From: Streptococcus mitis
GTDB taxonomy: Bacteria > Bacillota > Bacilli > Lactobacillales > Streptococcaceae
DNA length: 64,000 bases
Direction: 5' to 3'
Assembly: GCF_005844455.1 (NCBI RefSeq)
Contig: NZ_SPGF01000004.1
Coordinates: forward strand, 1 to 64,000
Below are positions 1 through 8,808 of the stretch, in pieces. The translations under genes and the position numbers were made by a program. Under the pieces are notes generated by a model. It ran no database searches, had not been told where the DNA came from, and saw only the letters and a program-made list of their open reading frames with translations. How positions within the stretch are numbered: the first letter of the stretch is position 1; every line of letters starts with the position of its first letter.

Positions 1-59
1 TCCCCGTGATTTGTAGTAGTGATAGGTCTTCTCAGTTTAATTATAAATCAAAATAAAGA

Positions 60-88
60 GCACAGCACTTTTTCATTCAGTGTTGTGC
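60..88. terminator. Hairpin upstream of comEA
   Basis: A 10-bp stem (60-69 with 79-88, one G-T pair) with a 9-nt loop. Only the minus-strand reading is followed by a U-rich stretch, so it could end a minus-strand transcript. On the plus strand it may simply sit in the comEA leader. No ComX box (TACGAATA) is visible in the 120 nt before comEA, so that promoter probably lies before the window. Confidence 0.35.
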
Positions 89-120
89 CTTGAGTGAAAC
101 GAAAGGAATGAATTATAAAT

Positions 121-771
121 ATGGAAGCAATTATCGAGAAAATTAAAGAGTATAAAATCATTGTCATCTGTACTTGTCTGGGCTTGCTTGTAGGAGGATT
201 TTTCCTGCTAAAACCAGCTCCACAAACACCTGTCAAGGAAACGAATTTGCAGGCAGAAGTTGCAGCTGTTTCCAAGGATTTATCGACCGAAAAGGAAGTG
301 AACAAGGAAGAGAAGGACGAATCGGTTGAACAAGATCTAATCACAGTAGATGTGAAGGGCGCTGTCAAATCGCCAGGGATTTATGATTTGCCAGTAGGTA
401 GTCGAGTCAATGACGCTGTTCAGAAGGCTGGTGGATTGACAGAGCAAGCAGATAGCAAGTCGCTCAATCTCGCTCAGAAAGTTAGTGATGAGGCTCTGGT
501 TTACGTTCCCACTAAGGGAGAAGAAGCAGCTAATCAACAGACTGCTTCGGGGACAGCTTCTTCAGCAAGCAAGGAAAAGAAGGTCAATCTCAATAAGGCC
601 AGTCTGGAAGAACTCAAGCAGGTCAAGGGTCTGGGAGGGAAACGTGCTCAGGATATTATCGACCATCGTGAATCAAATGGAAAATTCAAGTCGGTTGATG
701 AACTCAAGAAGGTCTCTGGCATTGGTGCTAAAACGATAGAAAAGCTAAAAGACTATGTTACAGTGGATTAA
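121..771 (+). CDS. comEA: Competence protein ComEA, DNA receptor for uptake
   Basis: ComEA (CelA in pneumococcus) binds incoming double-stranded DNA at the outer face of the membrane and passes it to the ComEC channel. The 216-residue protein has one N-terminal membrane anchor (about 13-30), an acidic/lysine-rich linker, an SLBB-type domain (about 73-132), a Ser/Ala/Gln-rich linker, and a C-terminal double helix-hairpin-helix DNA-binding domain (about 152-216, with the motifs KGLGGKRA and SGIGAKT). The last 17 nt overlap comEC, so the two are translationally linked. Length and domain order are normal for the family. The late-competence promoter is not visible in the window. Confidence 0.97.
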   Translation: MEAIIEKIKEYKIIVICTCLGLLVGGFFLLKPAPQTPVKETNLQAEVAAVSKDLSTEKEVNKEEKDESVEQDLITVDVKGAVKSPGIYDLPVGSRVNDAVQKAGGLTEQADSKSLNLAQKVSDEALVYVPTKGEEAANQQTASGTASSASKEKKVNLNKASLEELKQVKGLGGKRAQDIIDHRESNGKFKSVDELKKVSGIGAKTIEKLKDYVTVD

Positions 772-2995
772 GAATTCCCCTATCTCCCTAATCTATCTGA
801 GTTTTCTGTTACTCTGGCTTTACTATGCCATTTTTGGAGCGTCCTATCTCGCACTGCTAGGTTTTGTTTTTTTGCTTGTCTGTCTCTTTTTCCAATTTCC
901 TTGGAAATCGGCTGGTAAAGTTCTAGCTATTTGTGGAGTTTTTGGATTTTGGTTTCTGTTTCAAACTTGGCAACAGACACAAGCTAGTCAAAACCTAGTG
1001 GATTCTGTTGAGAGGGTACGGATTTTGCCTGACACTATTAAGGTCAATGGAGATAGCCTATCATTTCGTGCCAAGGTCGACGGCCGTACCTTCCAAGTTT
1101 ACTATAAACTTCAGTCCGAGGAAGAGAAAGAGTATTTCCAGGTCTTGACAGACCTTCATGACTTGGAACTAGAAGGGAAGCTTTCAGAGCCAGAAGGTCA
1201 GAGAAATTTTGGTGGATTTGACTACCAAGCCTATCTGAAAACTCAAGGGATTTACCAGGCACTGACTATCAAGAGCATCCAGTCACTTAAACATGTTAGC
1301 AGTTGGGATATAGGTGAAAATTTGTCGGCTTTACGTCGAAGGGCTGTAGTTTGGATCAAGACGCACTTTCCAGACCCTATGCGCAATTATATGACGGGGC
1401 TCTTGCTGGGACATTTGGACACGGACTTTGAGGAGATGAATGAGCTTTATTCCAGTCTAGGAATTATCCATCTCTTTACCTTGTCGGGTATGCAGGTGGG
1501 CTTTTTCATGGATGCCTTTAAGAAACTCCTCTTACGATTGGGCTTGACCCAAGAAAAGTTGAAGTGGCTGACTTATCCCTTTTCTCTTATCTATGCTGGT
1601 CTGACAGGATTTTCAGCATCGGTCATTCGCAGTCTCTTGCAAAAGTTACTGGCCCAACATGGCTATAAGGGCTTGGATAATTTTGCCCTGACTGTGCTTG
1701 TTCTCTTTATCGTCATGCCCAACTTTTTCTTGACAGCAGGAGGAGTCTTGTCCTGCGCCTATGCTTTTATCTTGATCATGACCAGTAAAGAAGGCGAGGG
1801 TCTCAAGGCTGTTGCTAGAGAAAGTCTAGTCATTTCTTTGGGAATATTGCCCATTTTATCCTTCTATTTTGCAGAATTTCAACCTTGGTCTATCCTTTTG
1901 ACCTTTGTCTTTTCATTTCTATTTGACCTGGTCTTCTTACCGCTCTTGTCTATTTTATTTGCCCTTTCATTTCTTTATCCAGTCATTCAGCTGAATTTTA
2001 TTTTTGAATGGTTGGAAGAGATTATTCGCTTGGTATCGCAGGTGACAAGTAGGCCTCTTGTCTCTGGACAACCCAATGCATGGCTGTTGATACTACTGTT
2101 GATTTCTTTGGCTTTGGTCTATGATTTGAGGAAAAATATTAAAAGAGCAGCTGGATTCAGCTTACTTATTGTTAGTCTCTTTTTCATGACCAAGCATCCG
2201 CTGGGAAATGAAATCACCATGCTAGACGTTGGACAAGGAGAAAGCCTTTTTCTACGGGATGTCACTGGGAAGACCATTCTCATAGATGTAGGTGGCAAGG
2301 CAGAATCTGGTAAGAAAATCGAAAAATGGCAAGAAAAGGCGACGACCAGTAATGCCCAGCGAACCTTGATTCCCTATCTTAAAAGTCGTGGGGTAGCCAA
2401 GATTGACCAGCTTATTTTGACCAACACAGACAAAGAACATGTTGGGGATTTGCTGGAGGTTGCCAAGGCTTTCCATGTAGGCGAAATTTTAGTGTCAAAA
2501 GGCAGTTTGAAACAGAAGGAATTTGTGGCAGAACTACAAGCGACTCAAACAAAGGTACGCAGTGTTACAGTAGGAGAGACCTTGCAAATTTTTGGAAGTC
2601 AGTTAGAAGTTCTATCTCCAAGGAAAAATGGAGATGGAGGGCATGAAGACTCACTAGTTCTGTATGGAAAACTCTTGGATAAGCACTTTCTTTTTACAGG
2701 AAATTTGGAGGAAAAAGGAGAGAAGGATTTTCTGAAGCACTATCTAGACTTGAAAGTGGATGTTTTGAAAGCTAGCCAACATGGTTCTAAAAATTCATCA
2801 AGTTCAGCCTTTCTAGAACAGCTCAAACCAGAGATCACTCTCATCTCAGTTGGAAAGAACAATCGAACGAAACTCCCCCATCAGGAAACCTTGACACGAC
2901 TGGAAGGTATCAATAGCAAAGTTTATCGAACTGACCAGCATGGAGCTATACGGTTTAAAGGGTGGAATGGTTGGAAAATTGAAACAGTTGGTTAA
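755..2995 (+). CDS. comEC: Competence protein ComEC, DNA uptake channel
   Basis: ComEC (CelB) is the polytopic membrane channel that carries single-stranded DNA into the cell during transformation. The 746-residue protein starts with several hydrophobic helices, then a DUF4131-type soluble region (about 85-200), the Competence-domain membrane core (about 215-480) and a C-terminal metallo-beta-lactamase-like domain (about 490-746, starting at MLDVGQGES). The usual HxHxDH metal site reads T-N-T-D-K-E-H here, so the first histidines are absent and full nuclease activity is uncertain. It starts inside comEA (17-nt overlap). No terminator is obvious directly after it; the infC promoter follows. 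Confidence 0.97.
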   Translation: MLQWIKNSPISLIYLSFLLLWLYYAIFGASYLALLGFVFLLVCLFFQFPWKSAGKVLAICGVFGFWFLFQTWQQTQASQNLVDSVERVRILPDTIKVNGDSLSFRAKVDGRTFQVYYKLQSEEEKEYFQVLTDLHDLELEGKLSEPEGQRNFGGFDYQAYLKTQGIYQALTIKSIQSLKHVSSWDIGENLSALRRRAVVWIKTHFPDPMRNYMTGLLLGHLDTDFEEMNELYSSLGIIHLFTLSGMQVGFFMDAFKKLLLRLGLTQEKLKWLTYPFSLIYAGLTGFSASVIRSLLQKLLAQHGYKGLDNFALTVLVLFIVMPNFFLTAGGVLSCAYAFILIMTSKEGEGLKAVARESLVISLGILPILSFYFAEFQPWSILLTFVFSFLFDLVFLPLLSILFALSFLYPVIQLNFIFEWLEEIIRLVSQVTSRPLVSGQPNAWLLILLLISLALVYDLRKNIKRAAGFSLLIVSLFFMTKHPLGNEITMLDVGQGESLFLRDVTGKTILIDVGGKAESGKKIEKWQEKATTSNAQRTLIPYLKSRGVAKIDQLILTNTDKEHVGDLLEVAKAFHVGEILVSKGSLKQKEFVAELQATQTKVRSVTVGETLQIFGSQLEVLSPRKNGDGGHEDSLVLYGKLLDKHFLFTGNLEEKGEKDFLKHYLDLKVDVLKASQHGSKNSSSSAFLEQLKPEITLISVGKNNRTKLPHQETLTRLEGINSKVYRTDQHGAIRFKGWNGWKIETVG

Positions 2996-3030
2996 TGAAC
3001 ACAAACTTTTCAAAAAAATAACTTTTTATC

Positions 3031-3059
3031 TTGACAAGGGCTAGAAAACTTGGTATCAT
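3031..3059 (+). promoter_or_regulatory. Promoter of the infC-rpmI-rplT operon
   Basis: TTGACA at 3031-3036 and TATCAT at 3054-3059 with a 17-nt spacer. This predicts transcription starting near 3066, leaving a leader of about 155 nt before infC. Confidence 0.75.
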
Positions 3060-3065
3060 ATAAAA

Positions 3066-3200
3066 GTTGAGAAAAGCAGAAGTGAGAGCTTCTCGCCTTG
3101 TGACATTAAGTTGCCTGGCCCTACGGATGAAAAGTTTCTAAGAAACGCTATCATAACGTGCGGGCTTGTATTATTACGAGTCCGCTATTGTTTTTCTCTA
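3066..3200 (+). promoter_or_regulatory. infC leader with intrinsic attenuator (L20-leader type)
   Basis: The leader contains a small hairpin near 3080-3097. It ends in a clear terminator: a 10-bp stem (3160-3169 with 3176-3185, two G-T pairs), a 6-nt loop and a T-rich tail (3186-3197). Firmicute infC-rpmI-rplT operons are known to be attenuated by ribosomal protein L20 binding an mRNA leader. Position and architecture fit that control, though the L20-binding structure itself was not modelled. Confidence 0.7.
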
Positions 3201-3223
3201 ATAAAACAAAAGAGGTGAAAACC

Positions 3224-3745
3224 ATAGCAAAGCAAGACTTATTCATCAATGATGAGATTCGTGTACGTGAAGTTCGCTTGATTGGTCTTGAAGGAGAACA
3301 GCTAGGCATCAAGCCACTCAGTGAAGCGCAAGCTTTGGCTGATAACGCTAATGTTGACCTAGTATTGATTCAACCCCAAGCCAAACCACCTGTTGCAAAA
3401 ATTATGGACTACGGTAAGTTCAAATTTGAGTACCAGAAGAAGCAAAAAGAACAACGTAAAAAACAAAGTGTTGTTACTGTGAAAGAAGTTCGTCTAAGTC
3501 CAACTATTGACAAGGGTGACTTTGATACAAAACTTCGCAATGCACGCAAATTCCTTGAAAAAGGAAATAAAGTTAAGGTATCTATTCGCTTTAAGGGTCG
3601 TATGATTACCCATAAAGAGATTGGTGCAAAAGTTTTAGCCGAGTTTGCTGAAGCAACACAAGATATTGCAATCATCGAACAACGAGCTAAGATGGATGGA
3701 CGCCAAATGTTCATGCAGTTGGCGCCAGCAACTGACAAAAAATAA
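3224..3745 (+). CDS. infC: Translation initiation factor IF-3
   Basis: IF-3 binds the 30S subunit, prevents premature 50S joining and rejects wrong start codons. The 173-residue product begins (M)[12 protein letters not shown], aligning with the N-terminus of Bacillus IF-3, followed by the N domain, a lysine-rich linker (around [10 protein letters not shown]) and the C domain ([11 protein letters not shown]). The chosen start is an ATA codon at 3224, six nucleotides after the Shine-Dalgarno AGAGGTG. The in-frame GTG at 3215 lies inside that Shine-Dalgarno and an upstream ATG at 3158 lies inside the terminator stem. Non-AUG starts (AUU, AUA) are a known feature of infC and let IF-3 repress its own synthesis. 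First gene of the operon. Confidence 0.93.
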
Positions 3746-3777
3746 TTGTCAGAAAGTTAAATAAAGGAGAAAAAATC

Positions 3778-3978
3778 ATGCCAAAACAAAAAACACACCG
3801 CGCATCAGCTAAACGTTTCAAACGTACAGGTTCTGGTGGACTTAAACGTTTCCGTGCTTACACTTCTCACCGTTTCCACGGAAAAACTAAGAAACAACGT
3901 CGTCATCTTCGTAAAGCATCTATGGTGCATTCAGGAGATTTCAAACGTATCAAAGCAATGCTTACTCGCTTGAAATAA
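3778..3978 (+). CDS. rpmI: 50S ribosomal protein L35
   Basis: A 66-residue, very basic ribosomal protein that starts [18 protein letters not shown], the family signature. It has an excellent Shine-Dalgarno (AAGGAG) 8 nt before the ATG. It lies between infC and rplT in the conserved operon order. Codon use is strongly biased, as expected for a highly expressed ribosomal gene. Confidence 0.98.
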   Translation: MPKQKTHRASAKRFKRTGSGGLKRFRAYTSHRFHGKTKKQRRHLRKASMVHSGDFKRIKAMLTRLK

Positions 3979-4029
3979 TAGCCTAACAGTAAGTAAACAA
4001 TTCTAGGAAATATTTGGAGGAAATAAAAC

Positions 4030-4389
4030 ATGGCACGTGTTAAAGGTGGCGTTGTATCACGCAAACGTCGTAAACGTATTCTTAAATTAGCAAAAGGTTA
4101 CTATGGAGCTAAACACATCTTGTTCCGTACTGCAAAAGAACAAGTAATGAACTCTTACTACTATGCATACCGTGACCGTCGTCAGAAAAAACGTGACTTC
4201 CGTAAATTGTGGATCACTCGTATCAATGCGGCAGCTCGTATGAACGGACTTTCATACTCACAATTGATGCATGGTTTGAAATTGGCTGAGATCGAAGTTA
4301 ACCGTAAAATGCTTGCTGACTTGGCTGTTAACGATGCAGTAGCTTTCACAGCTCTTGCAGATGCAGCTAAAGCAAAACTTGGTAAATAA
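4030..4389 (+). CDS. rplT: 50S ribosomal protein L20
   Basis: The 119-residue L20 binds 23S rRNA early in 50S assembly and is the expected repressor of this operon through the infC leader. It starts [20 protein letters not shown], with a basic N-terminal extension and a globular C-terminal half. It is preceded by TTGGAGGAAAT. A strong intrinsic terminator follows directly, so it is the last gene of the operon. Confidence 0.98.
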   Translation: MARVKGGVVSRKRRKRILKLAKGYYGAKHILFRTAKEQVMNSYYYAYRDRRQKKRDFRKLWITRINAAARMNGLSYSQLMHGLKLAEIEVNRKMLADLAVNDAVAFTALADAAKAKLGK

Positions 4390-4397
4390 TAACCTAT

Positions 4398-4428
4398 AAG
4401 ACTGGAACAGGATTGTCCCAGTCTTTTT
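4398..4428 (+). terminator. Terminator after rplT
   Basis: Inverted repeat AAGACTGG ... CCAGTCTT with a 12-nt loop followed by a T-run, directly downstream of rplT. Confidence 0.85.
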
Positions 4429-4447
4429 AGAAATAAAGGAGAAAAAT

Positions 4448-4933
4448 ACGGCTTCAAAAATGCTACACACTTGCTTGCGAGTGGAAAATCTTGAAAAATC
4501 AATCGCATTTTATCAAGATGCTTTTGGTTTTAAAGAATTGCGCCGCAAAGATTTTCCAGATCATGCTTTCACCATTGTTTATCTAGGACTTGAAGGTGAC
4601 GACTATGAGTTGGAGTTGACTTATATAGTAGATTGAAACAAGATGTGAACAAATCGATTAGGAAAGTCAAATTAATTTCTAGAAATATTTTAACAGCCAT
4701 AACGTACTATTCTAGACTCAATCTACTATAACTACGATCACGGCCCTTATGTGGTAGGAGATGGGTTTGCTCATATCGCCCTCAGTACACCTGATCTTGA
4801 GGCTCTTTACCAAGAGCACAGTGCAAAAGGCTATGAAGTGACTGAGCCAAATGGTCTACCAGGAACTGCACCTAACTATTACTTTGTCAAAGACCCTGAT
4901 GGATACAAGGTCGAAGTCATTCGTGAAAAATAA
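4448..4933 (+). pseudogene. gloA: Glyoxalase (lactoylglutathione lyase family), disrupted by a RUP
   Basis: Joined across the insertion, this encodes a glyoxalase-fold protein of about 126 residues: ASKMLHTCLRVENLEKSIAF at the N-terminus and GFAHIALST ... DPDGYKVEVIRE at the C-terminus. Two lesions are visible. A 105-nt RUP (4625-4729) sits after the codons for ELTY and introduces an in-frame TGA at 4634-4636. The codon where the family starts, right after the Shine-Dalgarno AAAGGAG, reads ACG (4448) rather than ATG. The C-terminal half stays in frame beyond the repeat (open from 4751) but has no start signal. The product would normally detoxify methylglyoxal or act on a related small metabolite. 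Confidence 0.9.
4625..4729 (+). repeat. RUP element inside gloA
   Basis: Repeat unit of pneumococcus: inverted ends (ATAGTAGATTGAA ... CAATCTACTAT), internal AAATATTTTAACAG and a TA target. RUPs are small non-autonomous elements thought to be moved by the IS630-Spn1 transposase. Removing 105 nt restores a continuous glyoxalase reading frame (ELTY-NYDHGP), which fixes the insertion point precisely. Confidence 0.92.
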
Positions 4934-4967
4934 TCTCGTGAAGTCAAGTACAATGTTCGTTTTCTAC

Positions 4968-4996
4968 TTGACTTTTTTTAGCTGAAAGAGTATACT
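4968..4996 (+). promoter_or_regulatory. Promoter of pyrK-pyrDb
   Basis: TTGACT at 4968-4973 and TATACT at 4991-4996 with 17-nt spacing, just ahead of the PyrR-type leader. Confidence 0.75.
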
Positions 4997-5010
4997 AATA
5001 AAAATTTAAC

Positions 5011-5150
5011 CTTTAAGGGGAGTCCAGAGAGACTCACAAGGTGTCAGATGAAAGAATAGTACAATTTTCTAGAGGAGACTTTTTGAGTGTGCTCTCTTGT
5101 CTTGTACGATTTTAACTGAGGCCTTGCAATCGCAAGGTCTTTTCTTTATC
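5011..5150 (+). promoter_or_regulatory. PyrR-type pyrimidine attenuator
   Basis: The leader carries the PyrR-binding motif AGTCCAGAGAGACT (5021-5034), close to the Bacillus anti-antiterminator consensus. About 85 nt later comes an intrinsic terminator: GGCCTTGC (5120-5127) pairs with GCAAGGTC (5132-5139), followed by a T-rich run. With UMP-bound PyrR the anti-antiterminator should be stabilised and transcription end; when pyrimidines are scarce pyrK-pyrDb is read through. In addition TTAAGGGG (5013-5020) can pair with CCCCTTAA (5155-5162) beside the pyrK Shine-Dalgarno. Confidence 0.88.
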
Positions 5151-5181
5151 TGGTCCCCTTAAAATTTAAGGAGGAAAAGTC

Positions 5182-6931
<1,750 letters not shown>

Positions 6932-6993
6932 ACTGCAATCAATCTGTTCTTGATTTTTTATTAGTTTGTAATGTTGATTATAGAGAATTTTGA

Positions 6994-6999
6994 TATAAT
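6994..6999 (+). promoter_or_regulatory. Extended -10 promoter of lytB
   Basis: TGATATAAT (extended -10; TATAAT at 6994-6999) about 30 nt before the lytB start. TTGATT at 6974 is a poorly spaced -35, so the extended -10 probably carries the promoter. Confidence 0.6.
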
Positions 7000-7029
7000 G
7001 AAATGAGTAAGAACAGAGGAAAAGAGTTA

Positions 7030-8742
7030 ATGAAGAAATTGAAATTTATTTTTTTAGCCCTGCTATTTTTCTTAGCCAGACCAGAGAGTGCAATGGCTAG
7101 CGATGGTACTTGGCAAGGAAAGCAGTACCTGAAAGCAGATGGCAGTCAAGCAGCTAATGAGTGGATTTTTGATGCTCATTATCAATCTTGGTTTTATATA
7201 AAAGCAGATGCTAACTATGCTGAAAATGAATGGCTGAAACAAGGTGACGACTATTATTATCTCAAATCTGGTGGCTATATGGCAAAATCAGAATGGGTAG
7301 AAGACAAGGGAGCCTTCTATTATCTTGACCAAAATGGAAAGATGAAAAGAAATGCTTGGCTAGGAACTTCCTATGTTAGTGCTACAGGTGCCAAAGTAAT
7401 AGAAGACTGGGTCTTTGATTCTCAATACGACGCTTGGTTTTATATCAAAGCAGATGGACAACACGCAGAGAAAGAATGGCTCCAAATTAAAGGGAAGGAC
7501 TATTATTTTAAATCTGGTGGTTATCTACTGACAAGTCAGTGGATTGACCAGGCTTATGTGAATGCCAGTGGTGCCAAAGTACAGAAAGGTTGGCTTTTTG
7601 ATAAACAATACCAATCTTGGTTTTACATTAAAGAAAATGGGAATCATGCTAATAAAGAATGGATTTTCGAAAATGGTCACTATTATTATCTAAAATCCGG
7701 TGGCTATATGGCAGCAAATGAATGGATTTGGGATAAAGAGTCATGGTTTTACCTTAAGTCTGATGGCAAAATGGCTGATAAAGAATGGTTATACGATTCT
7801 AAAAGTCAAGCTTGGTACTACTTCAAATCTGGTGGCTACATGGTGAAAAATGAAACAGTAGATGGTTATCAGTTTGGAAGCGATGGTAAATGGCTTGGAG
7901 AAAAAGCTACAAATGAAAATGCTTCTTATTATCAAGTAGTGCCTGTCACAGCAAATGTTTATAATGCAGATGGTGAAAAACTCTCCTATATATCACAAGG
8001 CAGTGTCGTCTGGCTTGATAAGGACAGAAAGAGTGATGACAAGCGCCTGGCTATTACTGTTTCTGGTTTGTCAGGCTATATGAAAACAGAAGATTTACAA
8101 GCACTAGGTGCTAGTAAGGATTTTATCCCTTATTATGAGAGTGATGGCCACCGTTTTTATCACTATGTAGCTCAGAATGCTAGTATCCCAGTAGCTTCTC
8201 ATCTTTCTGATATGGAAGTAGGCAAGAAATATTATTCGGCAGATGGCCTGCATTTTGATGGTTTTAAGCTTGAAAATCCCTTCCTCTTCAAAGATTTAAC
8301 AGAGGCTACAAACTACAGTGCTGAAGACTTGGATAAGGTATTTAGTCTGCTAAATATTAATAATAGCCTCTTGGAGAACAAGGGAGCTACCTTTAAGGAA
8401 GCCGAAGAACATTACCATATCAATGCCCTCTATCTCCTTGCCCATAGTGCCTTAGAAAGTGATTGGGGACGAAGTAAGATTGCCAAAGATAAGAATAATT
8501 TCTTTGGAATTACAGCCTATGATACGACACCTTACCTTTCTGCCAAGACATTTGATGATGTGGATAAGGGGATTTTAGGTGCAACCAAGTGGATTAAGGA
8601 AAATTATATTGATAGAGGCAGAACCTTCCTTGGCAATAAGGCTTCTGGTATGAATGTGGAATATGCCTCAGACCCTTATTGGGGCGAAAAAATTGCTAGT
8701 GTGATGATGAAAATCAATGAAAAACTAGGTGGCAAAGATTAG
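7030..8742 (+). CDS. lytB: Choline-binding endo-beta-N-acetylglucosaminidase LytB
   Basis: LytB cleaves the glycan strand at the septum and separates daughter cells; mutants form long chains. The 570-residue protein has a signal peptide (about 1-24, ending AMA), a long array of about 20-residue choline-binding repeats with W/Y-rich motifs (for example LKSGGYMA), an SH3-like linker (about 290-360) and a C-terminal GH73 catalytic domain with the expected glutamate in LLAHSALESDWG. Start chosen at 7030 (AGAGGAA spaced before ATG-AAG-AAA); an ATG at 7003 lies in the Shine-Dalgarno region. From memory pneumococcal LytB is about 650-720 residues, so this allele has fewer repeats. Monocistronic, ending at a shared terminator. 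Confidence 0.95.
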   Translation: MKKLKFIFLALLFFLARPESAMASDGTWQGKQYLKADGSQAANEWIFDAHYQSWFYIKADANYAENEWLKQGDDYYYLKSGGYMAKSEWVEDKGAFYYLDQNGKMKRNAWLGTSYVSATGAKVIEDWVFDSQYDAWFYIKADGQHAEKEWLQIKGKDYYFKSGGYLLTSQWIDQAYVNASGAKVQKGWLFDKQYQSWFYIKENGNHANKEWIFENGHYYYLKSGGYMAANEWIWDKESWFYLKSDGKMADKEWLYDSKSQAWYYFKSGGYMVKNETVDGYQFGSDGKWLGEKATNENASYYQVVPVTANVYNADGEKLSYISQGSVVWLDKDRKSDDKRLAITVSGLSGYMKTEDLQALGASKDFIPYYESDGHRFYHYVAQNASIPVASHLSDMEVGKKYYSADGLHFDGFKLENPFLFKDLTEATNYSAEDLDKVFSLLNINNSLLENKGATFKEAEEHYHINALYLLAHSALESDWGRSKIAKDKNNFFGITAYDTTPYLSAKTFDDVDKGILGATKWIKENYIDRGRTFLGNKASGMNVEYASDPYWGEKIASVMMKINEKLGGKD

Positions 8743-8775
8743 TCCTATAATTGGATATGATTTGAGTATAAGTTA

Positions 8776-8808
8776 AAAATCCTGATTTCAAGTAAAATCA
8801 GGATTTTT
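8776..8808. terminator. Bidirectional terminator between lytB and pavA
   Basis: AAAATCCTGATTT ... AAATCAGGATTTT inverted repeat with T-runs on both strands. It overlaps the last codons and stop of pavA (8798-8812), so convergent lytB and pavA share it. Confidence 0.85.
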
